A stretch of 20,951 nt of DNA. Source: JBMNOI01 sp050942995 (lineage in GTDB: Bacteria > Chloroflexota > Anaerolineae > UBA1429). The notes below the pieces were generated by a model. It saw only the letters and a program-made list of their open reading frames with translations, was not told the origin of the DNA and ran no database searches. A program made the translations under genes and the position numbers. The stretch's first letter is position 1; each line of letters begins with the position of its first letter. The stretch lies in assembly GCA_050942995.1 (NCBI GenBank), contig JBMNOI010000066.1, forward strand, positions 1 through 20,951, written 5' to 3'. Shown piece after piece: positions 1 to 10,383 of the stretch.

Positions 1-57
1 CAATGCCCCATAAACGGTTTTTCGGACGGGTCAACCTCCCCTGAAAGGATCTACCAA

Positions 58-1044
58 ATGCTCCTAGCGGGTGATATTGGCGGAACGAAAACACACCTGG
101 CCATCTATTCGAAAGAGTCATCGCCCCACCAACCGGTGAGCGAAGCGATCTTTCCCAGCGCCATGTATCCCAATCTCGAAACGCTGGCCCGAGAGTTCCT
201 GGCACAGACCGGGCAATCGGTAGAGAGGGCGACCTTTGGCGTGGCCGGCCCCGTCGTCAACGGCCGGGTGGAGGGCACCAACCTCCCCTGGATCATCGAA
301 GAGGGCCGGGTCGCCGACGCATTGCAGATCTCCTCGGTCAAGCTGCTCAACGATCTGGAGGCCATCGCCTACGCCGTCCTCATCCTCGAAAAAGATGACC
401 TCTATACCCTGAACGAGGGCGACCGTGCCCCCCATGGCAGTATGGCCGTCATTGCACCGGGTACCGGCCTGGGCCAGGGATTTATCACCTGGACGGGGAA
501 CGAGTATCGCGCCTATCCCTCCGAAGGAGGCCACGCCGATTTCGCTCCGAACAACGATCTGGAGATGGGGCTGCTCCGCTATCTGTTGCAGCGTTACGAC
601 CATGTCAGCAGTGAGCGAGTCTGCTCGGGCATAGGCTTACCCAACATCTATTCCTACCTCAAAGAGAGTGGTTACGCCGACGAACCGGCCTGGCTGGCCG
701 AAAAGCTGGCCGCCGCAGCCGACCCCACCCCCATCATCGTTAACGCCGCCATGGATGCGACGGACCCCGTCCCCTTGTGCCGCGCCACGCTGGATCTGTT
801 CATCGACATCCTGGGGGCAGAAGCGGGCAACCTGGCGCTCAAGACGCTGGCCTCCGGCGGTGTCTATATCGGCGGGGGCATTCCGCCACGTATTCTGCCC
901 GCCCTCACCGACGGGCAGCTCCTGAACGCGTTCAAGCGCAAGGGGCGCGTATCCTATCTCATGGAGAGGATGCCCCTCCACATTATCCTGAACTCCAAAG
1001 CCGGCCTGCTGGGCAGCGCCCACTATGGATTAACTCACTGGTAA
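58..1044 (+). CDS. glk: Glucokinase (Glk family)
   Basis: Cytoplasmic ATP-dependent kinase that turns glucose into glucose 6-phosphate at the entry to glycolysis. The 328-residue length matches the bacterial Glk family (E. coli Glk is about 320 residues), not the ROK family. Visible motifs are the N-terminal phosphate-binding loop DIGGTKT (residues 6-12), the LLNDLEA segment carrying the likely catalytic Asp99, GTGLG (135-139), EGGHADFAP (156-164), the ERVCSGIGLPNIY segment (186-198), and a C-terminal glycine-rich GGVYIGGGIPP. The ATG is preceded by GAAAGGA at 43-49. Reading frames from the left edge remain open close to this gene, and a stop at 42-44 touching the ribosome site suggests an upstream operon partner outside the window. 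The UroD-like gene follows after 40 bp on the same strand and is probably co-transcribed. Family assignment is secure; exact sugar preference is inferred. Confidence 0.95.
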   Translation: MLLAGDIGGTKTHLAIYSKESSPHQPVSEAIFPSAMYPNLETLAREFLAQTGQSVERATFGVAGPVVNGRVEGTNLPWIIEEGRVADALQISSVKLLNDLEAIAYAVLILEKDDLYTLNEGDRAPHGSMAVIAPGTGLGQGFITWTGNEYRAYPSEGGHADFAPNNDLEMGLLRYLLQRYDHVSSERVCSGIGLPNIYSYLKESGYADEPAWLAEKLAAAADPTPIIVNAAMDATDPVPLCRATLDLFIDILGAEAGNLALKTLASGGVYIGGGIPPRILPALTDGQLLNAFKRKGRVSYLMERMPLHIILNSKAGLLGSAHYGLTHW

Positions 1045-1084
1045 ATCGGCCGTCACCGCAACAGATCACGCAAGGAGGCGCTTC

Positions 1085-2083
1085 ATGGGTATGACATCGT
1101 ACGAGGTCGTCAAGCGAGCGATCCACTTTCAGGGGCCCGATCGATTGCCCATGCGCTTCTCGATGTTGGGCCTGGATGATACCCATTATGTAAATACCAA
1201 CGCCGTGGGCACCGGTGACCGCTCTGAGGCGCAGACATACGATGAGTGGGGATGCCTGTGGGTGCGCAGCGAAATGGCGAATATGGGACAGGTCAAAGGG
1301 CATCCGCTGGAGGAGTGGGACGCGATCGAGCACTATACATGGCCCGACCCGGACGACCCTACCTATTACGACGGGATGGACGAACGTTTCTCCGGATCGG
1401 AGAACAAGTATGTGCTCACCGGCATCTTTATGTTGCTGTTCGAGCGCATGCACTCATTACGCGGCATGACCAACGTCCTGACCGAATTGCACACCGACCG
1501 GGGGCGGATGGAGTATCTGGCCGACCGCATCGTCGAGTTCGACCTGGCGGTGATTCGGAACATCGGACAGCGCTACCCCGGGCGCATTCACGGCTTTAGC
1601 TTCACCGACGACTGGGGCACCGAGCTGGCCACTTTTATCAGCCCGCGTATGTGGTGTGACTTTTTCCAGCTACGCTACGCCCGTATATTCGAAGCGGCTC
1701 ACGCTCAGGGGTGGGATGTGTGGATGCACTCCTGTGGCAAAGTGAACGAGATCATCGAGCCGCTCATCGAGATCGGCCTGAACGTCATCAATCTACAGCA
1801 GCCGCGTGCCCTGGGCATCGAGGAGATCGGCAAGCGCTTTGCCGGGCGAATCTGTTTCGAGTCGCTATGTGATATCCAGGCGACCCTCCCCTTTGGGGAT
1901 CTGGACGCGATTCGCAACGAGGCACGCCTCCTGCTCGAGCGGTGGACCATACCCGAGGGTGGGTTCATCCTGTCCGACTACGGCGATGGGGAGGCCATCG
2001 GCGTGCCACTGTGGAAAAAAGAGGCCATGCTGGCGGCGTTTCGCGAATACGACCCGTTCCGGCGTGGGATTCAGCCAGAATAA
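1085..2083 (+). CDS. Uroporphyrinogen decarboxylase-like (UroD/MtaA superfamily) protein
   Basis: A 332-residue TIM-barrel protein of the UroD/cobalamin-dependent methyltransferase superfamily. It is unlikely to be the haem enzyme HemE: it sits in a sugar cluster and has the methyltransferase-like HxC motif (H215-S-C217-G) found in MtaA/MtbA-type proteins, where these residues bind zinc. The third cysteine that such enzymes place near the C-terminus is not evident; the corresponding stretch reads GGFILSDYGDGEAIG. Two other cysteines (257 and 262) follow the HxC motif. No corrinoid protein is encoded nearby. An AAGGAGG ribosome site lies just before the ATG at 1085, and an in-frame ATG two codons later is an alternative start. 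Family knowledge: such genes are common beside carbohydrate genes in Chloroflexota and related phyla, without a settled function. Substrate and reaction are unknown; the superfamily call is firm. Confidence 0.85.
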   Translation: MGMTSYEVVKRAIHFQGPDRLPMRFSMLGLDDTHYVNTNAVGTGDRSEAQTYDEWGCLWVRSEMANMGQVKGHPLEEWDAIEHYTWPDPDDPTYYDGMDERFSGSENKYVLTGIFMLLFERMHSLRGMTNVLTELHTDRGRMEYLADRIVEFDLAVIRNIGQRYPGRIHGFSFTDDWGTELATFISPRMWCDFFQLRYARIFEAAHAQGWDVWMHSCGKVNEIIEPLIEIGLNVINLQQPRALGIEEIGKRFAGRICFESLCDIQATLPFGDLDAIRNEARLLLERWTIPEGGFILSDYGDGEAIGVPLWKKEAMLAAFREYDPFRRGIQPE

Positions 2084-2084
2084 A

Positions 2085-2111
2085 CAGGTGGAGGGAGATT
2101 CCCTCCACCTG
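2085..2111. terminator. Perfect 12-bp hairpin after the UroD-like gene
   Basis: Starting one base past the stop codon, arms CAGGTGGAGGGA and TCCCTCCACCTG pair perfectly around a 3-nt GAT loop. No T-tract follows on either strand, so this is either a terminator of non-classical type or an mRNA 3'-end stabiliser. It lies between the convergent UroD-like and UxaC-like genes. Confidence 0.6.
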
Positions 2112-2155
2112 CAGCCCGGCATATCGCCGACACCGGCGGCCGATATCCGTTCCCT

Positions 2156-2191
2156 CATCCTATTGTGGAGCGTAGCCCCCACAACAGGATG
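2156..2191. terminator. Second hairpin in the convergent gap
   Basis: Arms of 13 bases (2156-2168 and 2179-2191) pair with a single A/C mismatch around a 10-nt loop. Placed 24 bp past the stop of the minus-strand UxaC-like gene, it is a candidate terminator for that gene or for both converging transcripts. It has no clear T-tract. Confidence 0.5.
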
Positions 2192-2214
2192 AATCGCCCG
2201 TCTCCAAACGCGAT

Positions 2215-3516
2215 CTAGAACCCCTCGATGCCGATCACCCGAATGGGATTACGGATCAGCAGATCTTCGGCCGTCTCCATGGCGTCGTCCATCGTGAACG
2301 GCTCCATATTGGGGTGGGTCAGGCTGCGTTCCATGCGTTCGGCCAGAGCGAGGGCCAGCTCGAACTTGTACATCCGGAATTTCGGCAGGATGAATTCGAG
2401 ATAGTAGGCGTCAGAGAAATAACCGATCGGCTTGTTGCCCGGGACGGCATCCAGGCGTCGCCGGATTTCTCTGGCGATATCGGTCGGCTGGTTCGAATAC
2501 CACCAGTGCCCGGAGGGGTACACATTGTGCCGAATCCATGATGCGGCAGTGAGCTCGAGCCCCGACGTATCTGCCAGCACCGCCGTAGGGAAACGCACGT
2601 CCGGATACTCGTTCAGGATATAGTCATAGCCCCTCATCGAATTCACCGAATCGAACAGGTCCATCCCCGCCGGAACGCCGTGGGCATAGACGTCGCGATT
2701 CACCCCGATCATCAGATGGAAGGGTTTGCCATACTTCCGGCAGGCATCGCAGATGCGACTCATGGCATAGGCGCCCCACGCCCGCCGATCCCCCTCCGAC
2801 AGCGCACTTCCTGCAACCATACGATCCAGCAGGCGCTGTGCGTCCTGATCGCCGACCGCAAACGTCTCAAAGCCCGCGGGGATCGACATGGCCGCATAGC
2901 CCATCCCATGGGCGGTAAACTTTTCGAATGTCTTGTCGATCGCCGAGACGAAATCCTCGGTCGTCCGAATGGAACGCCCGAGGAAGGCGCCCAGATTCTC
3001 GCGCTCATCCGGCCGGTCCATCCACAAAATAAAGGGCTCGGTGCGCAGACAGGGCGCATACAGCGTCGTATCCAGCCCTTCCAGATCGTCGCTGTATTGA
3101 TTGGTCAGAAACACGCGCACGATATCGGATTGGGCCAGCAATTCATCGCGCCACTCGGGACGCCCCATGATCTCTACCGAGCGATCGAATATATACTTCC
3201 AGTTCTCGGGGTACCACTCATACCGATCCAGCCCCAGGTACTCGATGGATATGGTCATCAGCCAATCGTACTGCACCGTGTTGCGGATCAACTCGAGCTT
3301 GGGCAGAACAACCCGCGTCAGTTCCTCGGGGTCATCGAATGGAAACTTGCCCTCCTGAAAGTCGGCCGAGTTGGCGAGTTCGGTGTAATAGTGATAACTG
3401 AGAATCTCGCCGATATTGGCCGCCGTACCCGTCTTCCACTCCACATGGGTGTGAATATCGATGATGGGCAGCGCATCGATGCCCTCGAACAGTTCACTGA
3501 CCAGCGCGTGATTCAT
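2215..3516 (-). CDS. UxaC-like amidohydrolase (uronate isomerase-related)
   Basis: A 433-residue protein of the amidohydrolase superfamily, most like the uronate isomerase branch, which interconverts aldo- and keto-uronic acids. The N-terminus carries the metal-binding HxH (H22-T-H24, in a DIHTHVEW context). Later come HLMIG with H267, a GHWWY stretch (336-340) resembling the UxaC active-site loop, and YFSDAYY with D369, a likely metal-ligand or base position. Length is slightly below the usual ~470 of UxaC, so a related reaction on another sugar acid is possible. The frame extends upstream to 3699, but that would overlap the divergent promoter. The ATG at 3516 has AAAGGA 11 nt upstream, while another ATG at 3528 sits directly on the ribosome site. 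It is transcribed away from the GHL6-like gene under a shared control region. Confidence 0.8.
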   Translation of the reverse strand: MNHALVSELFEGIDALPIIDIHTHVEWKTGTAANIGEILSYHYYTELANSADFQEGKFPFDDPEELTRVVLPKLELIRNTVQYDWLMTISIEYLGLDRYEWYPENWKYIFDRSVEIMGRPEWRDELLAQSDIVRVFLTNQYSDDLEGLDTTLYAPCLRTEPFILWMDRPDERENLGAFLGRSIRTTEDFVSAIDKTFEKFTAHGMGYAAMSIPAGFETFAVGDQDAQRLLDRMVAGSALSEGDRRAWGAYAMSRICDACRKYGKPFHLMIGVNRDVYAHGVPAGMDLFDSVNSMRGYDYILNEYPDVRFPTAVLADTSGLELTAASWIRHNVYPSGHWWYSNQPTDIAREIRRRLDAVPGNKPIGYFSDAYYLEFILPKFRMYKFELALALAERMERSLTHPNMEPFTMDDAMETAEDLLIRNPIRVIGIEGF

Positions 3517-3586
3517 CTCAATGCACATCCTTTCCGCAAGGTCATCTATCTCGGCGCACCCGGCGGCGCCAGAACCTACTGCCGCC

Positions 3587-3616
3587 ATTATGCGCCGAAA
3601 CCGTGCATATAGGCAA
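3587..3616 (-). promoter_or_regulatory. Minus-strand sigma70-type promoter for the UxaC-like gene
   Basis: Read on the minus strand: TTGCCT (-35, at 3611-3616), an 18-bp spacer, then CATAAT (-10, at 3587-3592, five of six consensus bases). The start point would be near 3580, giving a leader of about 60 nt before the ATG at 3516. Confidence 0.6.
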
Positions 3617-3635
3617 GTGAATGCATAGACTTGCC
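3612..3635. promoter_or_regulatory. Candidate operator palindrome shared by two divergent promoters
   Basis: A 24-bp inverted repeat with arms GGCAAGT and ACTTGCC and a symmetric ATGCAT exactly at the centre. Twenty of 24 positions obey the symmetry. The left arm overlaps the -35 of the minus promoter and the right arm overlaps the -35 of the plus promoter. Such a site would let one dimeric regulator control both directions; no regulator gene is in the window. Confidence 0.6.
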
Positions 3636-3659
3636 CTGCCGCCGCACAACCGATAGAAT
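3631..3659 (+). promoter_or_regulatory. Plus-strand sigma70-type promoter for the GHL6-like/dehydratase pair
   Basis: TTGCCC (3631-3636), a 17-bp spacer, then TAGAAT (3654-3659, five of six consensus bases). The start point would be near 3666, leaving a leader of about 30 nt that contains the AGGAGG ribosome site of the gene at 3698. Confidence 0.65.
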
Positions 3660-3697
3660 GCCCGCAATCCATACACACATCACAGGAGGCGCGCCTC

Positions 3698-5707
3698 ATG
3701 AGTGACTGGTGGATCGATTATCCCTGGCGACTGATCCAGACCAACCTGCGCGAGATCGACATGATCGATATCGATGCCGAGCGCTATGTGGCCGACCTGC
3801 GCGAGTTTGGGGCAACGGTCGCCATGATCAACACGGCCGGCATCATCGCCAGCTACCCCACCGAACTCCCCTATCACTATCAGAGCCCGTTCCTCCAGGG
3901 ATCCAGTCTGGAGGAGATCATCGCGGCCTGTCACGGGGCCGGAATCCGCGTCATCGCGCGCACAGACTTTTCCAAAGTCCGCCGCCCCATCTATGAGATG
4001 CACCCCGAATGGGCCTATCTGACGCCAGAGGGCCATATCGTCGACTATCATGGAGACGTTCACGTCTGCGTGAACAGCGCATATCAGCAAGATTACGCCC
4101 TTCGCATCATCGAAGAGGCGATCACCACTCTGGATGTGGACGGCATCTTTTTCAACATGGGCGGCTATCAGGTGCGCGATTACTCGGCCGTCTATCACGG
4201 CATCTGTCACTGCCGTGATTGCCGAGATCGCTTCAACGAGATGTACGGTCTGCCCTTGCCCGATGCTGAGGATCTGCACGACCCCGTATACCGCAAGTAC
4301 GCGCTGTTCAAGCGCCGCACGCTGCGCGAACACCATGAAAAGGTGTACAACCTGATCCAGACGCTGCGACCGGACATCTGCATTGCCAACCATCGCGAGT
4401 TCCGTCGGGGATTCATCCGACAGGAATCCAATACCGCCCTGGATCGCCCCTTGCCGCACTGGCAGTACAGCGGATCGGAGAATACCCGATGGGCGGTGGC
4501 TTCTTATCCCGAGATGGTGTGCAGCAATACCAGCGTGGATTTTATCGATTTTCCGGTCCGGCACGTCGCCGTCTCGCCTCATCAGCAGCGGCTGCGTCTT
4601 GCCCAGGCACTGGCAAACGGCGGTGCGCCGGACTATTACATCATCGGTCGACTGGATAATCACGAGGATCGCTCCGGCTTTGAGGGCGTCAAAGAGATGT
4701 TTCACTTTCACGCCGCCCACGAGGCCGACTATGCCGGGATGCGCCCGGTCGCTCAGGTGGCCCTGATCAACGGGCCCGATGCCGATCAAGCCGAGTTTCG
4801 CGGCTGGTTCCGTTTTCTGGTCGAGGGCCACTACCTGTTCGACGTCCTCATGACCGAGGCCACAGCCAATGTGGATTGGTCGAAATATCAGGTCGTCATC
4901 CTGCCTGACTATCGCTACATCAGCGACGAGCTGGCCGCTGCGCTGGACGGCTTTGCAGAGCGTGGCGGAACGGTGATCGCGACCGGTATGGCCGGCTTTG
5001 CCGACGACGAGTACGAGTCACGGCCTCGCCCTGCCCTGAACTGCCTGGGCATCGACTCGGTCGACATCGTACGTACCGATATGCGAGGCTCTTATTTCCG
5101 CATATCACCCGAGGATCGTGCCGTACTGCCGTACCCGCGGGAAAGCGATCTGGTCTATCTGGACGGGGAATATGTCTACGCCCGATACGCAGAGGGGGCG
5201 CAACCTCGCCTGCAACTCATCCCGCCGCACCCCTTTGGCCCGCCGGAGCGATGCTACTACACCACCGTCACAGATCGTCCGGGGGTTATTTATCACGTCT
5301 GGGGTCGGGGCAGCGGCATCTACCTACCCTGGCGTCCCGGCGCCCTGTTCCATCGCCAGGGTTATGTAAACACAAGGGATCTGATCTACGGCATCCTCCG
5401 GGAAATCCCCACGTTGCAACCTGTGCGGGGCAACCTACCCCCGATGGTAGAGGTCACTCTGCTACGGCGCGAAAGAGACGGTCACCGGCTCCTGCACCTC
5501 GTCAATACATCGGGGCACTTTGGTGTGTCGTTCTACGAGCCGGTGCCCATGACCGATCTGGTTGTACAACTGCCCTGTGCCGATGTGCCATCGGCCGTTA
5601 CCGCACTGGTGGGCGAAGAGTCTCTCGAATTCACGGTGAGCGATGGGACATTGACGATCCGCCTACCTCGCCTCGAACAGTTCGAGGCGATCCGAATCAC
5701 ACCGTAG
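3698..5707 (+). CDS. GHL6-type glycoside-hydrolase-like protein
   Basis: A 669-residue protein without a signal peptide, so probably cytoplasmic. The N-terminal part (about 1-340) resembles hypothetical glycosyl hydrolase 6 (GHL6), a TIM-barrel group: note VDGIFFNMGGY (147-157), followed by a Cys cluster C170-x-C172-x2-C175 and RDRFNEMYG. A middle region (about 350-480) looks like the beta-galactosidase trimerisation domain with a class-I glutaminase-like fold (KYQVVILPDYRYISDE, then ERGGTVIATG). The C-terminal ~100 residues look like a beta-sandwich. This order resembles GH42-like enzymes, but the catalytic acids cannot be assigned with confidence. An AGGAGG site precedes the ATG, and the start fits the promoter at 3631-3659. 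The dehydratase follows after 57 bp on the same strand. The expected role is cleavage or rearrangement of an imported oligosaccharide; the substrate is unknown. Confidence 0.75.
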   Translation: MSDWWIDYPWRLIQTNLREIDMIDIDAERYVADLREFGATVAMINTAGIIASYPTELPYHYQSPFLQGSSLEEIIAACHGAGIRVIARTDFSKVRRPIYEMHPEWAYLTPEGHIVDYHGDVHVCVNSAYQQDYALRIIEEAITTLDVDGIFFNMGGYQVRDYSAVYHGICHCRDCRDRFNEMYGLPLPDAEDLHDPVYRKYALFKRRTLREHHEKVYNLIQTLRPDICIANHREFRRGFIRQESNTALDRPLPHWQYSGSENTRWAVASYPEMVCSNTSVDFIDFPVRHVAVSPHQQRLRLAQALANGGAPDYYIIGRLDNHEDRSGFEGVKEMFHFHAAHEADYAGMRPVAQVALINGPDADQAEFRGWFRFLVEGHYLFDVLMTEATANVDWSKYQVVILPDYRYISDELAAALDGFAERGGTVIATGMAGFADDEYESRPRPALNCLGIDSVDIVRTDMRGSYFRISPEDRAVLPYPRESDLVYLDGEYVYARYAEGAQPRLQLIPPHPFGPPERCYYTTVTDRPGVIYHVWGRGSGIYLPWRPGALFHRQGYVNTRDLIYGILREIPTLQPVRGNLPPMVEVTLLRRERDGHRLLHLVNTSGHFGVSFYEPVPMTDLVVQLPCADVPSAVTALVGEESLEFTVSDGTLTIRLPRLEQFEAIRITP

Positions 5708-5713
5708 CACCAA

Positions 5714-5731
5714 ATGCCGCTCACGCGGCAT
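5714..5731 (+). promoter_or_regulatory. Intercistronic hairpin between the GHL6-like gene and the dehydratase
   Basis: Arms ATGCCGC (5714-5720) and GCGGCAT (5725-5731) pair perfectly around a 4-nt loop. A broken T-rich stretch follows at about 5739-5750. This could be a partial terminator or an RNA-processing or stability element that sets the ratio of the two products. Confidence 0.5.
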
Positions 5732-5764
5732 CCGACATATTTTCATTTTTCGAGGAGAAAACAG

Positions 5765-6955
5765 ATGCAGATTACGGACATTCGCCTGGTTAAACTCTAC
5801 GGCACATTGGATTCATCCGTTATGACTCCCGAGGAGCGCCAGATCGGCGCGCTGGATCTGTATCCCGAGTTCCGTGACCGGCAGGTCAGCCCATCGGCCG
5901 ATGGCACGGCCGACGGAACCCCTATAGAGTCTATATACATTCATATCGATACCGATGAAGGGATCACCGGTACCTTTGGCCCTATATTCAGAGATGTGGC
6001 GTTTCAGATCGACATGCGCTTGCGTCCCTACCTCATCGGGCAGGATCCGCTGGCGGGAGAGCGCATCTGGGATGTTTTGTCCCGTCACGATCGACATGCG
6101 CGCAAAGGCACATTGATGATGGCCATCAGCGCCGTCGATATCGCCCTGTGGGATCTGCGCGGCAAAGCCGCCGGCATGCCGGTCTATCGCCTGCTCGGAG
6201 GCCCCACGCGAGACGCGGTGCCCGCCTACGCCAGCATGCTGGGGCATTCGCTGGAACCCGACCGCGTGGTCGAGCGCGCGACGCAGTTCAAGGCCATGGG
6301 GTACAAGGCCCAGAAGTGGTTCTTCCGTTATGGCCCGAGCCATGGCCGTGAGGCGATCGAAAAGAACATGACGCTGGTGCGTCTCTTGCGCGAGACGGTG
6401 GGGGACGATATCGACCTCATGTTCGACGCTTGGTTGGGATGGGACGTGCCCTTTGCCATCGAAATGGGTCGTCGCATGGCCGAGTACAGCCCTCGTTGGC
6501 TGGAGGAGCCGGTAGCCCCCGACCGTATCGGCGGTTATGCCGAGATTCGCCGTGCCACCGGCATTCCCATCGCAGGAGGCGAGCACGAGTATACTCGCTG
6601 GGGATTCAAGGTGCTGCTAGATGCTGAAGGCGTGGATGTGGTGCAGGCCGATCCGGACTGGACCGGCGGCATCAGCGAAATGCTCAAGATCTGTGCCCTC
6701 TGCTCTGCTTATGAGCGGCCCGTCTTTCCGCACGGCCACTCGGTATTGCCGGCGCTGCATATCATCGCCTCCCAGTCGCCAGCCGTCTGCCCCATGCTCG
6801 AGTACCTGGTCATTCACAACGAGTCCAAGCAGTGGTTCCACAAAATCAAGTATCGCCCGGAAAACGGCATCGTCGCCCTGCCGACCGCGCCGGGACTGGG
6901 CATCGAGCTGGACGAGGAGCGCATCAAGGCCCGGGAGGATTTGCGCTGGAGATAG
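5765..6955 (+). CDS. Enolase-superfamily acid-sugar dehydratase (RhmD-like)
   Basis: A 396-residue member of the mandelate racemase/muconate lactonising group, closest in motif pattern to L-rhamnonate dehydratases. Visible features: K184 in the KWFFRYGPSHG segment, Mg2+ ligands D221 (FDAWLGWD), E247 (LEEP) and E273 (GGEHEYTRWG), then D296 (VQADPDW) and H323 (PHGHSV), which form the usual Asp-His catalytic dyad. The active-site set looks complete. Such enzymes abstract a proton next to a sugar-acid carboxylate and lose water to give a 2-keto-3-deoxy acid. The frame opens upstream at 5714, but GAGGAG about 10 nt before the ATG at 5765 and the canonical MQITDIRLVKLYG start favour this codon. It is second in the transcript with the GHL6-like gene. 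The exact sugar acid (rhamnonate, fuconate, gluconate or other) is not determined. Confidence 0.9.
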   Translation: MQITDIRLVKLYGTLDSSVMTPEERQIGALDLYPEFRDRQVSPSADGTADGTPIESIYIHIDTDEGITGTFGPIFRDVAFQIDMRLRPYLIGQDPLAGERIWDVLSRHDRHARKGTLMMAISAVDIALWDLRGKAAGMPVYRLLGGPTRDAVPAYASMLGHSLEPDRVVERATQFKAMGYKAQKWFFRYGPSHGREAIEKNMTLVRLLRETVGDDIDLMFDAWLGWDVPFAIEMGRRMAEYSPRWLEEPVAPDRIGGYAEIRRATGIPIAGGEHEYTRWGFKVLLDAEGVDVVQADPDWTGGISEMLKICALCSAYERPVFPHGHSVLPALHIIASQSPAVCPMLEYLVIHNESKQWFHKIKYRPENGIVALPTAPGLGIELDEERIKAREDLRWR

Positions 6956-6959
6956 GGGA

Positions 6960-6979
6960 TATGTGGTCGCGGCCGCATA
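6960..6979. other. Short hairpin after the dehydratase
   Basis: A 20-nt imperfect palindrome that can fold into an 8-bp stem (two G-U pairs on the RNA) starting a few bases past the stop codon. It lacks a T-tract, so it is only a weak terminator candidate. Confidence 0.3.
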
Positions 6980-6999
6980 ACCCATCCTGCTGTAGCCAC

Positions 7000-7028
7000 T
7001 TGGCAAGGGCAGCTTCATGTGCTAGAAT
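7000..7028 (+). promoter_or_regulatory. Sigma70-type promoter for the large glycosidase gene
   Basis: TTGGCA (7000-7005), a 17-bp spacer, then TAGAAT (7023-7028). The start point would be near 7035, leaving a leader of about 180 nt. The leader holds a 12-bp perfect palindrome at 7080-7091 (AAAGGGCCCTTT). Confidence 0.6.
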
Positions 7029-7214
7029 CGGGCCTCGCAACAAGGGTGACGATACTTCCCCCTGATCACCAGCCATCGGAAAGGGCCCTTTGCGCCAAGT
7101 CCAGTTCGTCATCACATGCCGATCGGAATGGTCCGGTATCTGAGGACAGGGCCCACGCCACAAGATGTGTGCCACGATACCCTCACTTTACGCGGAAAGG
7201 AGCTGATCTCGTTC

Positions 7215-10253
<3,039 letters not shown>

Positions 10254-10275
10254 TCCTCAGGTGTGTACACTGTAC

Positions 10276-10316
10276 GGCGTAGGGTGTCGATCATGGCACC
10301 CTACGCCCGATGTTTT
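10276..10316 (+). terminator. Rho-independent-like terminator between the two glycosidase genes
   Basis: A 13-bp stem (10276-10288 with 10295-10307, one G-U pair on the RNA) around a GATCAT loop, followed by a short TTTT at 10313-10316. A second small hairpin (TTGGGG at 10315-10320 with CCCCAA at 10332-10337) lies immediately after. The short T-run suggests partial readthrough into the next gene, for which no clear separate promoter was seen in the remaining ~70 bp. Confidence 0.65.
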
Positions 10317-10383
10317 GGGGAACCCTTGATGCCCCAATCGCGTCTTCGAAAAGGCCGAATTATGGAATGCAAGGAGCGATAGG

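Noticed and set aside
1..44. A short frame ending in TGA at 42-44 just before glk, possibly the tail of an upstream gene
   Set aside because: Only 14 codons are visible and no family can be recognised. The contact of the stop with the glk ribosome site is suggestive, but not enough for an annotation.
1085..2083. Assignment of the UroD-like gene as hemE
   Set aside because: The HxC motif and the sugar-gene setting fit the methyltransferase-like branch, and no other haem gene is nearby.
3345..3351. A half-site ACTTGCC inside the UxaC-like gene matching the operator arm
   Set aside because: Only one arm is present without the symmetric partner, and a 7-mer can occur by chance.
2680..3612. 310-codon plus-strand frame opposite the UxaC-like gene
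   Set aside because: The minus strand encodes an amidohydrolase with HxH and further active-site motifs. The plus-strand frame shows nothing recognisable.
3680..4831. Long minus-strand frame (383 codons) opposite the GHL6-like gene
   Set aside because: Its translation shows no recognisable domain, and the plus-strand frame has clear protein motifs, a promoter and a ribosome site. It is a GC-driven shadow frame.
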